The notes under the pieces: generated by a model
Seen by the model: only the letters and a program-made list of their open reading frames with translations
Databases searched by the model: none
What the model was told of the DNA's origin: nothing
Shown: positions 61,201 to 62,743 of the stretch, piece by piece
Layout of the letters: the number at the start of each line of letters is the position of its first letter
Position numbering within the stretch: the stretch's first letter is position 1
Source of the DNA: Hofstenia miamia
Lineage: Eukaryota; Xenacoelomorpha; Acoela
Assembly: GCA_004352715.1 (NCBI GenBank)
Contig: SCFE01000057.1
Coordinates: forward strand, 1,585,418-1,649,417
DNA: 64,000 nt
Direction: 5' to 3'
Made by a program: the position numbers and the translations under genes

Positions 61201-62200
61201 TAACGGGTGAAAGTATGTAACTGTATGATATTGAAACGATTTTTCAAAGAGGTTGATAAAATGAAAAAAATTATGTGTGGAAAATGAGTGAAAATATTTG
61301 GGAATTAAATTCAAATCGATGTAGAGAAATTTTAAAAACATGCAAAACGTTCAACAGTGATGGACCACACTATACACATTCCAACACTGAAACGTGTATT
61401 TTGAGCATAGTCGTAATCCTCTCTATGTGATGCTCAAGATGGATTATTAAAAGCGTTTATTACGATTATGTTTACTTCCCGTTTCCTTAATTTTGTAATT
61501 ACATGATTTGATCTTCTTTAAAAAGAATTTTACCTATGCAATAGATATTAATATATCAATATGTTATCATTCTCAACATCATTTGCGGCTCTCTATTTCT
61601 TCAACATTTTTATCTGTCAACTAAGAAAACTAACCCCTTTATACAATTATATTTTTGATTTGCAAATTAAATTCATAAGAGCAGTAATATATATTTGTGA
61701 AATAGATATTTTGTCTTCTATGATACTAATAGCAACTACTCCCACTTCTTGGACTGTACTTTCCAGTCATGTATTCTATAATAATTTTCAATATTTGAAT
61801 TGATTGTTTGCATAAATTGAAAACGCCTGTCTGTAATTTGAGAAAGTCTTTTACTACTACTAGTGATAAGAGATGCATAAATTTGTTGTTACCTGTCATG
61901 AAATAACAAAACAATTGATGGATTATAGCGATATGTAGAAAACAGAATTGTAGAACTTAGAATGAAGCAAAACATAAAATTTTGCAGATCTATTAAGATA
62001 GAAATTGAACAAGTATTGAAATGCAGATTACTTACAAGCGGCAAGAACTTGATTAAAATCAACAATGAATTGAAAAGAACCACATATTACATAAAAACTA
62101 ACAGAAATTGAAAAGAAAAGACATTTACCATAGCACCACATTGAAGACAAGTAAAGCATTCTGTTGTTCTTGAATCTCTTACATGATTTTTTTCACATAT
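3812..62200 (-). CDS. Usp16-45: USP16/45-type ubiquitin carboxyl-terminal hydrolase, 16 exons, 5' end incomplete
   Basis: Cysteine protease predicted to remove ubiquitin from proteins; USP16 acts on histone H2A and USP45 on the repair factor ERCC1. Exons in coding order: 62129-62200, 60677-60777, 59967-60138, 59019-59195, 53067-53210, 51291-51557, 50471-50576, 50004-50393, 49875-49957, 49755-49834, 49387-49629, 11814-11929, 11427-11512, 11263-11346, 6266-6467, 3812-3924. All junctions are GT-AG and every phase agrees: 2436 nt, 811 residues plus stop. Counting from 62200: ZnF-UBP about 1-85, Cys box [13 protein letters not shown] with Cys124, QQDAHEFF at 225-232, zinc pairs HCLSC and CEKC, a Ser/Asn-rich insert at about 340-610, RGHYIAY with His732, and SDSRV with Asp784. 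Residues 175-232 resemble human USP16/45, including a GPLT and SPKELF segment. About 80 N-terminal residues are missing. Family assignment is by motif, without a tree. Confidence 0.93.
4000..6265. other. USP16/45 last intron, AT-rich, no element recognised
   Basis: This is intron sequence between the His-box exon and the last exon. Short open frames such as 4290-4541, 5054-5275 and 5468-5665 show no domain and look like chance frames. Words around CGAGTTCGAGTT recur at about 5540-5590. I see no terminal repeats. Confidence 0.5.
6266..6467 (-). CDS. Usp16-45: His-box exon of the USP16/45-like gene
   Basis: The exon lies between ATTTTAG and GTATGT. It encodes [20 protein letters not shown], the canonical USP His box, with the catalytic His at 6393-6395. 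The remainder is an acidic Gln/Asn/Leu-rich stretch, matching the variable insert that USP16 and USP45 carry between the His box and the WYYISD strand. It starts in phase 0 directly after exon 11263-11346 (ending APFFIPID) and leaves one base for the last exon. Confidence 0.96.
6468..8261. other. Intron sequence with a false 326-bp duplication
   Basis: Apart from the duplication at 7101-7767 I recognise nothing. ORF 6606-6830 (plus, 74 codons) has no familiar motif. Confidence 0.5.
7101..7767. repeat. 326-bp direct duplication around a 15-N gap
   Basis: 7101-7426 and 7442-7767 appear identical by eye and are separated only by 15 N. An exact repeat meeting at a short gap is the usual mark of two overlapping contig ends that were not merged, so I read it as an assembly artefact. 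Confidence 0.93.
8262..8900 (-). mobile_element. LINE fragment: endonuclease end joined to reverse-transcriptase core
   Basis: Read on the minus strand from about 8890 downward, [15 protein letters not shown] and RIIMCGY correspond to the last third of an APE-type endonuclease. After frameshifts comes an open frame at 8468-8265 with [19 protein letters not shown] and [10 protein letters not shown], the reverse-transcriptase blocks that normally read G(V/I)PQGS and (F/Y)ADD. The second catalytic Asp is replaced by Gly in YADG, and the region between endonuclease and polymerase is deleted. This is a dead Jockey/CR1-like non-LTR element in an intron of the USP gene. Confidence 0.85.
8932..9184. 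repeat. 116-bp direct duplication around a 21-N gap
   Basis: 8932-9047 and 9069-9184 differ at about one base (GAATGC versus GAGTGC) and flank a 21-N gap. As at 7101-7767, unmerged contig ends or two alleles are the likely cause. Confidence 0.92.
9228..10045 (-). mobile_element. LINE fragment: reverse-transcriptase thumb and C-terminal end
   Basis: On the minus strand, about 10030-9855 reads [20 protein letters not shown] and ends in ARYLGVNFD. These are the LN..K and YLGV.iD landmarks after the reverse-transcriptase core. The open frame 9674-9228 continues with [20 protein letters not shown] and YNELPAKL, the usual tail of Jockey/CR1-type proteins (S...W..LP). There are frameshifts between the pieces. 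It lies upstream, in minus-strand order, of the endonuclease piece at 8262-8900, so the two are not a simple single copy. Confidence 0.8.
10100..11262. other. USP intron sequence with an unrecognised 100-codon open frame
   Basis: The plus-strand frame 10117-10419 (100 codons) and an overlapping minus-strand frame 10351-10551 show less AT bias than their surroundings. Neither has a domain I recognise or splice signals of the right phase for the USP gene. They may be remnants of another transposon. Confidence 0.3.
11263..11929 (-). CDS. Usp16-45: Three USP16/45 exons: zinc pair, LHFKRF strand and following strand
   Basis: Exon 11814-11929 encodes [17 protein letters not shown] and CEKCNNEK, the second half of the USP zinc ribbon. 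Exon 11427-11512 encodes [14 protein letters not shown], the hallmark USP beta strand before the His box. Exon 11263-11346 encodes [20 protein letters not shown], like the ILDLAPF segment of human USP16. The introns are 301 and 80 bp with GT-AG ends and matched phases. The first exon takes a base that completes the AG left by exon 49387-49629, which ties this block to the N-terminal block 37 kb away. Confidence 0.95.
12785..13300 (+). pseudogene. Degraded OTU-domain fragment of a Helitron-type ORF
   Basis: Broken plus-strand frames carry [14 protein letters not shown] and [20 protein letters not shown], then [19 protein letters not shown] and [11 protein letters not shown]. These match, piece by piece, the OTU-like peptidase fragments at 15430 and 40250 in this window. 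In other animals this domain is found at the N-terminus of Helitron-encoded proteins. The segment that should hold the catalytic Cys reads [10 protein letters not shown], so the nucleophile is missing. A further piece, [14 protein letters not shown] at about 13250, resembles an SGNH-hydrolase block and recurs at 17800. Confidence 0.6.
13643..15039 (+). mobile_element. Inactive Tc1-type transposon with TIRs and TA duplication
   Basis: Inverted ends GTACTGTTCAAAAGTTTGGA (left) and CAGTACTGTTTAAAAGTTTG (right, reversed) are each flanked by TA. The transposase runs in broken frames from about 13852 to 14852: N-terminal helix-turn-helix ([11 protein letters not shown]), VMFSDETKI with the first Asp, a degenerate second block where LQQAGAPC has Ala in place of the second Asp, and [11 protein letters not shown] with the third acidic residue. 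Several frameshifts and the lost Asp make it inactive. Confidence 0.92.
15400..15786 (+). pseudogene. OTU-domain fragment with the catalytic Cys motif kept
   Basis: The open frame 15520-15720 and its flanks read [39 protein letters not shown] and [19 protein letters not shown] is the OTU nucleophile motif (usually DGNCLF). The frame stops after QNWN, then resumes as [16 protein letters not shown] up to 15786, where a mariner-type element begins. Of the three OTU fragments in this window it is the only one with the Cys. The fragment is too short to be a working peptidase. Confidence 0.65.
15789..16703 (+). mobile_element. Truncated mariner-type transposon with CAGGG termini
   Basis: The termini CAGGGATTTAGGAAATTA and, reversed, CAGGGTGTTAAGAAATTA lie next to TA. 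The transposase is in broken frames: [20 protein letters not shown] (helix-turn-helix) from about 15870, [14 protein letters not shown] (first Asp) at about 16308-16350, and [19 protein letters not shown] (second Asp) at about 16567. The coding part ends at IGHRAPIE, before the third acidic residue. Stops and the missing C-terminus mean it is inactive. The right flank does not continue the OTU fragment, so insertion into that gene is not shown. Confidence 0.85.
16927..17110 (+). mobile_element. Isolated Tc1-type DNA-binding domain fragment
   Basis: Starting ATG at 16927, the frame reads [40 protein letters not shown], then a stop where the recognition helix would continue. This matches the first helix-turn-helix of Tc1 transposases. 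No catalytic domain follows. Confidence 0.7.
17600..17833 (+). pseudogene. SGNH-hydrolase-like remnant with a possible intron
   Basis: [12 protein letters not shown] ends at about 17650 on GGAG|GTAAAT. A candidate 84-bp intron runs to TTTTAG at 17733, after which [20 protein letters not shown] and [12 protein letters not shown] follow in frame to a stop. The GGND block preceded by four hydrophobic residues fits block III of SGNH/GDSL esterases, a domain found in ORF1 of some LINEs. A similar remnant is at about 13250. It is short and ends early, so it is only a fossil. Confidence 0.4.
18029..18890 (+). mobile_element. Mariner transposase fossil
   Basis: The open frame 18029-18256 reads [20 protein letters not shown] and [11 protein letters not shown], the N-terminal helix-turn-helix of Mos1/mariner transposases. 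Broken frames later give [27 protein letters not shown] and [20 protein letters not shown], the second catalytic Asp block (HDN). The first Asp block is scrambled and the third is absent. The element ends are not clear. Confidence 0.8.
18891..20089. other. Intron sequence with a 33-bp tandem duplication
   Basis: A unit containing TAGCTTTTTGTTTTGGAATT occurs at 18988-19020 and 19021-19052. Otherwise the stretch is very AT-rich with no recognisable coding content; the frame 19921-20178 has no domain. Confidence 0.6.
20090..21454 (+). mobile_element. Complete Tc1-type transposon with intact transposase
   Basis: It is bounded by TA on both sides (20088-20089, 21455-21456). The inverted ends start CAGGGTCAGGCAAATTAATT and appear perfectly matched for about 35 bp (left to about 20125). 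The single gene is 20297-21310. A 55-bp segment is duplicated in tandem between the left TIR and the gene (20142-20196 and 20203-20257). At 1365 bp the size is normal for Tc1. Confidence 0.96.
20297..21310 (+). CDS. Tc1-family transposase, apparently intact, 337 aa
   Basis: Cut-and-paste DNA transposase that would bind the inverted ends of its element and move it to a TA site. The open frame is uninterrupted. Residues 1-60 form the first helix-turn-helix ([20 protein letters not shown]), followed by a GRGR-like basic hinge ([11 protein letters not shown]) and a second helix-turn-helix to about residue 115. The catalytic triad is present: Asp in [10 protein letters not shown], Asp in [13 protein letters not shown] and Glu in [12 protein letters not shown]. 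It ends GGYTGY. Its GC content is clearly higher than the flanking intron, as expected for a recent arrival. It is a normal-length Tc1 protein and may be, or recently have been, functional. Confidence 0.95.
   Translation: MDTPLNIRRLVILNHRNGHSQRQIASMLSISQPTVNRIIRQHNMIQSLSPQRTGRCGRRRSLTQHTERLIRRIVVANPTLSARQVQHSAGGEAANVDVSTIRRSLRRSGLVAYRPVPSPNLTAPRMHRRLQWAREHINWTAAQWRRIVFSDETTIEIGTARPLFVRRGRGEAIRPQHTVQRRSFVTKIMFWGCITADGPGPLVPLEGTMTAAKYLEVLQNNLLPLFAQQIPVYTHFQQDNAPSHKAHAVLAFFERNNIALLCWPPYSPDANCIENVWDMLKRKVQQRPHNTREQVIAAAQDVWRTDLQLHRMIDEVINSMPRRVAALRAARGGYTGY
21460..23123. other. AT-rich spacer before the Polinton polymerase remnant
   Basis: No gene is recognised. A short frame at about 22584-22745 reads [20 protein letters not shown] and could be a decayed piece of the Polinton, but I cannot place it. 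Confidence 0.4.
23124..25522 (+). pseudogene. Maverick/Polinton protein-primed DNA polymerase B, N-terminal and exonuclease part, broken
   Basis: Remnant of the family-B DNA polymerase of a Polinton (Maverick), a large virus-like DNA transposon of animals. In order: a C2H2-like finger ([20 protein letters not shown], from about 23172), the conserved N-terminal region ending [11 protein letters not shown] (to 23720), a second finger ([13 protein letters not shown]) near 24080, a Cys-rich block ([20 protein letters not shown]) near 24533, then exonuclease and palm pieces including FLDMNSLHG (normally YLDxNNLYG) at about 25303. Many frameshifts and stops divide it. It is cut at 25523-25524 (TA) by a Tc1 element and resumes at 27444. 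Confidence 0.88.
25929..26263. repeat. 167-bp direct duplication around one N
   Basis: 25929-26095 and 26097-26263 are near-identical and meet at a single N. The copy includes the start of the transposase gene, which artificially extends its open frame upstream. An unmerged contig overlap is the likely cause. Confidence 0.92.
26176..27198 (+). CDS. Tc1-family transposase, apparently intact, 341 aa
   Basis: DDE transposase of the enclosing Tc1 element. I chose the ATG at 26176 because the upstream in-frame ATG belongs to the false duplication. The first helix-turn-helix is [20 protein letters not shown]; a basic hinge ([11 protein letters not shown]) and a second helix-turn-helix ([20 protein letters not shown]) follow. 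The catalytic residues are all present: Asp in VIFSDESNF, Asp in [12 protein letters not shown] and Glu in DANPIENLW. It ends GYPTKY like other full-length members. The second domain is preceded by a slightly short linker (SSLGAHGE), perhaps a small deletion, so activity is uncertain. Confidence 0.93.
   Translation: MPKAKEVTEGKRSAIIALLKEGYTICQVSEREGIPKSTISDIKQWWMRNPAGFSSPKKRKGRPRVTDARVDRHIVHLSIQNRFKTSSLGAHGETVSARTIRRRLFAAGLKARKPARKPLLTQFQRQRRVQFAKRYIGKPQEYWKRVIFSDESNFDIFGNRGSIICRRRIGERYSPSCLLPTVKHPISVMIWGCFSYNGLGRFRILESKQRMNSPLYLDVLNQEFNWSRRDLYPDGNSIFQDDNAPCHRSGVVKRWFVDNTIQRIEDWPGQSPDANPIENLWSTVGTVIRQRAPRTRNELISAIIHAWYRVISQEQIQKLCLSMPKRLASIIRSRGYPTKY
27444..28146 (+). pseudogene. Polinton DNA polymerase B, palm domain part, broken
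   Basis: Continuation of the polymerase remnant after the Tc1 insertion. Frames include the fingers motif [12 protein letters not shown] (about 27697) and palm motif C as YSDTDSLLY (about 27991), the Mg-binding Asp pair of family-B polymerases. A frameshift lies after [10 protein letters not shown]. The frame reading VKDELGG is interrupted at 28146/28147 by the start of the LTR-like element, and polymerase sequence resumes at 37152. Confidence 0.9.
28147..28839. repeat. Left direct repeat (LTR-like), cut off by an N gap
   Basis: Begins TGTAGAATCTTGCC and runs colinear with 35880-36573, with scattered substitutions and one base of length difference, until the 1000-N gap. It is preceded by ATCA (28143-28146); the same four bases follow the right repeat (37152-37155). 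It is therefore read as the 5' LTR, or the equivalent left terminal repeat, of an element inserted into the Polinton polymerase gene. Confidence 0.85.
28840..29839. other. 1000-N scaffold gap
   Basis: The exact length of 1000 N suggests a placeholder of unknown true size. Two similar gaps follow at 31017-32016 and 33053-34052, so the short contigs between them could be misplaced. Open frames that run through these gaps are meaningless. Confidence 0.99.
29840..30990 (-). mobile_element. LINE fragment: endonuclease to start of reverse transcriptase
   Basis: Read on the minus strand, about 30910-30830 gives [15 protein letters not shown], the GD(F/I)N catalytic block of APE endonucleases. The open frame from 30114 down to 29840 gives [35 protein letters not shown] and [11 protein letters not shown], the segment just before the reverse-transcriptase palm. 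The gap cuts the rest. It is the same general class as the pieces at 8262-10045. The contig lies alone between two 1000-N gaps, so its position is uncertain. Confidence 0.8.
32017..32220 (+). mobile_element. C-terminus and right end of a Tc1/mariner-type element
   Basis: After the gap, 32017-32105 reads [20 protein letters not shown] then NGGAIEHLI-stop, the typical last residues of a Tc1/mariner transposase. The terminus ends CCCTG at 32220 next to TA. The flank beyond is the inverted copy of 2359-3190, so this probably shows the missing interior of the element at 3191-3540. Confidence 0.85.
32221..33052. repeat. Inverted copy of 2359-3190
   Basis: 832 bp, near-identical to 2359-3190 in reverse orientation, ending at an N gap. 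See that entry. I favour an allelic contig placed wrongly in the giant intron. Confidence 0.9.
34053..34561 (+). CDS. Unrecognised ORF, 5' end in gap, inside the LTR-like element
   Basis: 169 open codons run directly out of the N gap to TGA. The composition is balanced and charged, unlike chance AT-rich frames, so it is probably a real gene fragment. I do not recognise it. [17 protein letters not shown] has the hydrophobic strand plus G-x-N-N pattern of SGNH-hydrolase block III, and [14 protein letters not shown] could be the next strand, but this is weak. After a frameshift, [20 protein letters not shown] and further codons remain open to 34748. It lies about 1.1 kb before the right direct repeat. 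Confidence 0.5.
34750..35879 (+). other. Interior of the LTR-like element, mostly non-coding
   Basis: A short open stretch at about 35730-35879 reads [20 protein letters not shown] and runs into the right repeat. An ATCTGC/GCAGAT hairpin lies near 35504-35520. A word shared with the right repeat in inverse orientation (ATAGGTTAGGTATA, near 35045) hints at rearrangement. I see no clear polypurine tract or tRNA primer site beside the repeat. Confidence 0.4.
35880..37151. repeat. Right direct repeat (LTR-like), about 1.27 kb, TG...CA
   Basis: Starts TGTAGAATCTTGCC like the left copy at 28147 and ends ATTACATTACA. The termini TGTA and TACA are inverse to each other, as in retroviral-type LTRs, and ATCA follows at 37152-37155 as target duplication. 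The minus-strand open frame 36166-36672 lies wholly in the repeat and recurs in the left copy; it looks like chance frame, not a gene. The lack of a visible primer site or polypurine tract leaves the class open. Confidence 0.8.
37152..37629 (+). pseudogene. Polinton DNA polymerase B, C-terminal part
   Basis: Polymerase sequence resumes exactly after the LTR-like element. [24 protein letters not shown] and [12 protein letters not shown] (to about 37390), then after a frameshift [20 protein letters not shown], are the conserved thumb and C-terminal landmarks of Polinton polymerases. The tail ends at TAA 37627-37629 after [11 protein letters not shown]. With one copy of ATCA removed, the flanks at 28146 and 37156 line up in frame at the expected family spacing, showing that the gene was whole at that point before insertion. 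Confidence 0.9.
37630..40190 (+). other. Possible Polinton or retroelement remnants, unassigned
   Basis: Plus-strand frames 39016-39219 and 39462-39656, continued after a frameshift to about 39915 ([20 protein letters not shown]), are less random than the surroundings but match no family I can name. If the Polinton extended here, these could be decayed structural genes. I see no integrase, packaging ATPase or protease motif. Confidence 0.35.
40200..40760 (+). pseudogene. OTU-domain Helitron-type fragment lacking the catalytic Cys
   Basis: The open frame 40250-40687 starts [20 protein letters not shown] and [10 protein letters not shown], then [26 protein letters not shown] and [11 protein letters not shown]. 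It is clearly a paralogue of 15400-15786, but the GDCLF motif is replaced by EGIFIS, so the OTU nucleophile is gone. A deletion then joins CNYVCE to the DIKINI and [12 protein letters not shown] segment, the C-terminal part of the domain. Further open pieces to 40760 suggest a longer ORF once followed. Confidence 0.65.
40971..41692 (+). mobile_element. Tc1/mariner-type element, left end and most of the transposase, cut by a gap
   Basis: The left terminus CAGGGTGCGTCAGGTAAATG follows TA at 40969-40970. The transposase gene starts at ATG 41060 and is open for 211 codons up to the 783-N gap: helix-turn-helix ([15 protein letters not shown]), a second domain ([20 protein letters not shown]), [20 protein letters not shown] with the first catalytic Asp, and [18 protein letters not shown]. 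This is a well-preserved IS630/mariner-like subfamily. The remaining two acidic residues, if present, lie in the gap. Confidence 0.9.
42508..42560. repeat. 24-bp tandem repeat at the gap edge
   Basis: The unit AATGTAGAAACAATATGATA plus four bases occurs twice, with a partial third copy, right after the N gap. The repeat may have hindered assembly. Confidence 0.85.
42593..43565 (-). mobile_element. Internally deleted Tc1-type transposon
   Basis: Minus-strand transposase in pieces. The frame from about 43364 carries the first helix-turn-helix region, then jumps from [14 protein letters not shown] to [14 protein letters not shown], skipping the second DNA-binding domain, so a deletion is likely. 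The second block reads LQQDGVIAT and is followed by a frameshift; 42862-42593 then gives [14 protein letters not shown] (third acidic residue) and ends NNGGHTKY. The right terminus GTACTGCAAAAGTTTGGGAA (reversed) near 43562 resembles the TIR of the element at 13643-15039. The left end is not visible beside the gap. Confidence 0.85.
43690..47110 (+). pseudogene. Broken Helitron-type protein: DUF6570-like region and PIF1 helicase
   Basis: Decayed plus-strand frames. Near 44000-44090, [20 protein letters not shown] and KGHKVTF match the region between OTU and helicase in Helitron-type proteins; [16 protein letters not shown] (about 44260) is also typical. A PIF1-like 5'-3' DNA helicase follows: Walker A as [10 protein letters not shown] (about 45227), Walker B region [18 protein letters not shown] (46102-46155), [18 protein letters not shown] (about 46930) and [11 protein letters not shown] (about 47030). 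Walker A has Arg where Thr is usual. Frameshifts and stops are common, and a short Tc1 derivative splits it at 45268. No Helitron ends were identified. Confidence 0.82.
45269..45831 (+). mobile_element. Short Tc1 derivative inserted in the helicase remnant
   Basis: The inverted ends TAGCTCAAGTAAAAAAG match perfectly and are flanked by TA (45267-45268, 45832-45833). Only the transposase C-terminus survives: [20 protein letters not shown] (third acidic block, with IAN in place of the usual IEN) and [20 protein letters not shown]. At 563 bp it is an internally deleted, non-autonomous copy. The helicase frame continues in register across the element. Confidence 0.9.
47111..47600 (+). other. Spacer with a 50-codon open tail after the helicase
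   Basis: A short frame at about 47414-47569 reads [18 protein letters not shown] and [16 protein letters not shown], ending at TAA. Its composition looks coding. Its position just after the helicase suggests the end of the same Helitron-type unit. Function unknown. Confidence 0.35.
47890..48240 (+). mobile_element. Mariner/IS630-type transposase fragment
   Basis: Broken frames read [30 protein letters not shown] and [21 protein letters not shown] and the N(R/K)QN.R pattern are the linker and the post-Asp region of mariner-like transposases. There is no intact catalytic block and no ends. Confidence 0.6.
48241..49386. other. End of the giant intron, nothing recognised
   Basis: AT-rich with scattered CAGTTCTAG-like words near 48770-48895. 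The minus-strand frame 48836-49018 does not fit the USP gene in phase or sequence. Confidence 0.5.
49387..51557 (-). CDS. Usp16-45: USP16/45 middle exons: QQD box, zinc pair and Ser/Asn-rich insert
   Basis: Six exons. 51291-51557 begins [20 protein letters not shown], the QQD box that packs against the active site, and ends with the zinc pair HCLSCDHVF. 50471-50576 gives [15 protein letters not shown], the strand after the zinc knuckle. 50004-50393, 49875-49957, 49755-49834 and 49387-49629 encode an acidic, Ser/Asn/Pro-rich, probably disordered stretch of about 260 residues, at the place where USP16 and USP45 carry their long variable insertion. Four introns are 31-120 bp or so and one is about 714 bp, all GT-AG. 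Exon 49755-49834 uses TTTAG|ATAG; the next AG, four bases on, would break the frame. Confidence 0.93.
50812..50845. repeat. (GAGCC)n microsatellite with an N
   Basis: Repeated GAGCC units, interrupted by one N at 50829, in a USP intron. The unit is GC-rich in an AT-rich context and may extend further in the true sequence. Confidence 0.75.
51558..53066. other. USP intron, nothing recognised
   Basis: AT-rich intron between the QQD-box exon and exon 53067-53210. The frame 52272-52463 (63 codons, plus strand) has no known motif and lies on the wrong strand for the gene. Confidence 0.5.
53067..53210 (-). CDS. Usp16-45: USP16/45 exon with the GPLT...SPKELF segment
   Basis: 48 codons in phase 0 at both ends, between TTTAG and GTAATC. 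It encodes [20 protein letters not shown] and [16 protein letters not shown], which lead straight into the QQD box of the next exon. This segment links the Cys box to the QQD box, and its resemblance to the corresponding part of human USP16/USP45 is the main reason for the subfamily assignment. Confidence 0.93.
53301..55711 (+). mobile_element. Tc1-type transposon with about 390-bp inverted repeats
   Basis: TA on both sides (53299-53300, 55712-55713). The ends start CACTATTTCCAGGTGACATT (left) and CACCATTTTCAGGTGACATT (right, reversed). Similarity continues inward for about 390 bp, far longer than a usual Tc1 TIR, and the TIRs contain many short repeats of an ATTTAGAAAT-like word. The gene 54031-55038 lies between them, transcribed opposite to the USP gene whose intron it occupies. 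No gap interrupts it. Confidence 0.95.
54031..55038 (+). CDS. Tc1-family transposase, apparently intact, 335 aa
   Basis: The open frame extends upstream to 53950, but [20 protein letters not shown] at 54031 is the conserved start. The first helix-turn-helix is [20 protein letters not shown]; a [11 protein letters not shown] hinge follows, then a second helix-turn-helix ([20 protein letters not shown]). The catalytic triad is complete: Asp in [10 protein letters not shown], Asp in [15 protein letters not shown] and Glu in [11 protein letters not shown]. It ends NNGYPIKF. The length is typical and there are no disruptions, so it could be active or only recently immobilised. Confidence 0.95.
   Translation: MGKRKTCNEIRKLIIRKHRENLSQKEISNLLSVSRHVVYRVVTTYQKLGRIDRKKPTGRPSKSTEKSRRNLCRLSRLCPKLTSKELKHDWTDGHKYHASSVRRILLKYGLYGRHGARKPLLNKNHVLARLAWCKQKLKNTVSDWSKVVFTDESRIQVKSGRMEFVRRPRGAAERYKPQYLCPLVTGRQQSIMIFGAIWATGLRKIVKVDGTMDSKQYIDILQQHIMPIMEDDQLLQQDNAPCHVSREVKAFMEEKGVALLPDWPARAPDINLIENGWMELKTRVDKRSDVTIRNLWRIVEEEFYKIPDAFFQNLFQSMPRRMAMVVANNGYPIKF
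55944..57651 (+). mobile_element. Decayed Tc1-type transposon with repeated left end
   Basis: TA-flanked ends CAACTGATTTGGACAAAAGT and, reversed, CAGACCTTGACAAAAGTATT. A segment of about 185 bp starting at TTGGACAAAAGTATT is repeated in tandem at about 55951, 56133 and 56325, the third copy partial. Transposase remnants lie at about 56860-57310: [35 protein letters not shown] and PWKALNKNF. They carry many stops and no intact triad. Confidence 0.85.
57660..58202. other. USP intron, nothing recognised
   Basis: AT-rich intron sequence with no coding or repeat signal that I can support. Confidence 0.5.
58203..58234. repeat. (TA)n microsatellite at a one-N gap
   Basis: About 15 TA units ending at an N (58235). 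It marks a failed join between contigs. Confidence 0.95.
58236..58942. repeat. 707-bp false copy of 59099-59805, with part of the Cys-box exon
   Basis: It matches 59099-59805 at a constant offset of 863 bp with a few substitutions, and is bounded by single N on both sides (58235, 58943). It contains a truncated copy of the catalytic Cys exon (58236-58332, minus strand), whose 3' part and donor site are missing. The complete exon is at 59019-59195. An unmerged allelic contig is the best explanation. Confidence 0.93.
59019..59195 (-). CDS. Usp16-45: USP16/45 catalytic Cys-box exon
   Basis: 59 codons, phase 0 at both ends, between CATTTAG and GTAAGT. It starts [18 protein letters not shown], the USP Cys box; the nucleophile Cys codon is at 59169-59171. 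It continues through [16 protein letters not shown] to NREHL. The next exon in order is 53067-53210, across a 5.8-kb intron that contains the two Tc1 elements and the false duplication. Confidence 0.96.
59967..60777 (-). CDS. Usp16-45: USP16/45 exons encoding the end of the ZnF-UBP domain
   Basis: Exon 60677-60777 reads [20 protein letters not shown] then [13 protein letters not shown], with the His residues and the TPRS...HFLFV pattern of the USP16 ZnF-UBP domain. Two bases (TT) plus the first G of exon 59967-60138 form the next codon. That exon continues [20 protein letters not shown], the last zinc Cys pair and closing helix, then a linker of about 30 residues to the Cys box. The GTAACA donor at 59961-59966 is the only one keeping phase 0 with the next exon, but it is weak. 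Confidence 0.9.
62129..62200 (-). CDS. Usp16-45: USP16/45 exon with the central ZnF-UBP cysteines
   Basis: 24 codons between GTGTTTAG and GTAAAT, phase 0 at both ends: [20 protein letters not shown] then CGAM. The CFTCLQCG pattern corresponds to W.CL.CG of ZnF-UBP domains. The other two frames contain stops, so the frame is certain. It is the most 5' exon I can prove. Confidence 0.9.
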
Positions 62201-62638
62201 CTAAACACGAGAAGATAATGTACTTTACAATTTCCAAATCTAGCAACACATTCAATAATTTTTAGAGGTGACTGTCATTTAATAAAAAGATATTGCTAGA
62301 TAATGATTTTTGAACATAAAATTAATACCAGTATACTTTCAAAACATAGCACGAATTTAAACCAAAGAGTAATTATTTAATCTACTTGCAAAGAAATAAT
62401 TCTAATTTAATAGATACAACCAGTTATAGATGTTATTGATTTTTTTAACAGACAGCTAACTTTTCTCTGTACGGAAAAAGTGTTAAAAGCATTGTGATTT
62501 TAAAAACTAACATCTCTCAATCTCAATAAATACTGCACTCAATAGTGGGTAGCAAACACATTTTTAGTATCATTCTGCTATGCATTAAAATTGATTAACA
62601 ATATAGTCTTCAAGCAAACGTAAGACAACTTAGAATAC

Positions 62639-62733
62639 TGGATGTATATTTTTGCAAACAATAATTATCTCATTCGAATCACTCAGTTCAGATTTGATTT
62701 TTCCCTTAGAAGAGATTTCAAATTGTTTTGATA
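62639..62733 (-). CDS. Usp16-45: Possible 5' exon of USP16/45 (first ZnF cysteine)
   Basis: Minus-strand frame ISSKGKIKSELSDSNEIIIV followed by CKNIHP, then GTATTC in phase 0. Human USP16 has an acidic Ser-rich leader followed by a C-x-H-I pattern at the same place, but here the His position is Asn. A further small candidate, RKVSCLLKKSITSI at 62466 downward, fits the following helix, but I could not find a donor that keeps the phase. No start codon is visible; the upstream edge touches the MITE at 62744. Confidence 0.4.
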
Positions 62734-62743
62734 GCCTATAATA

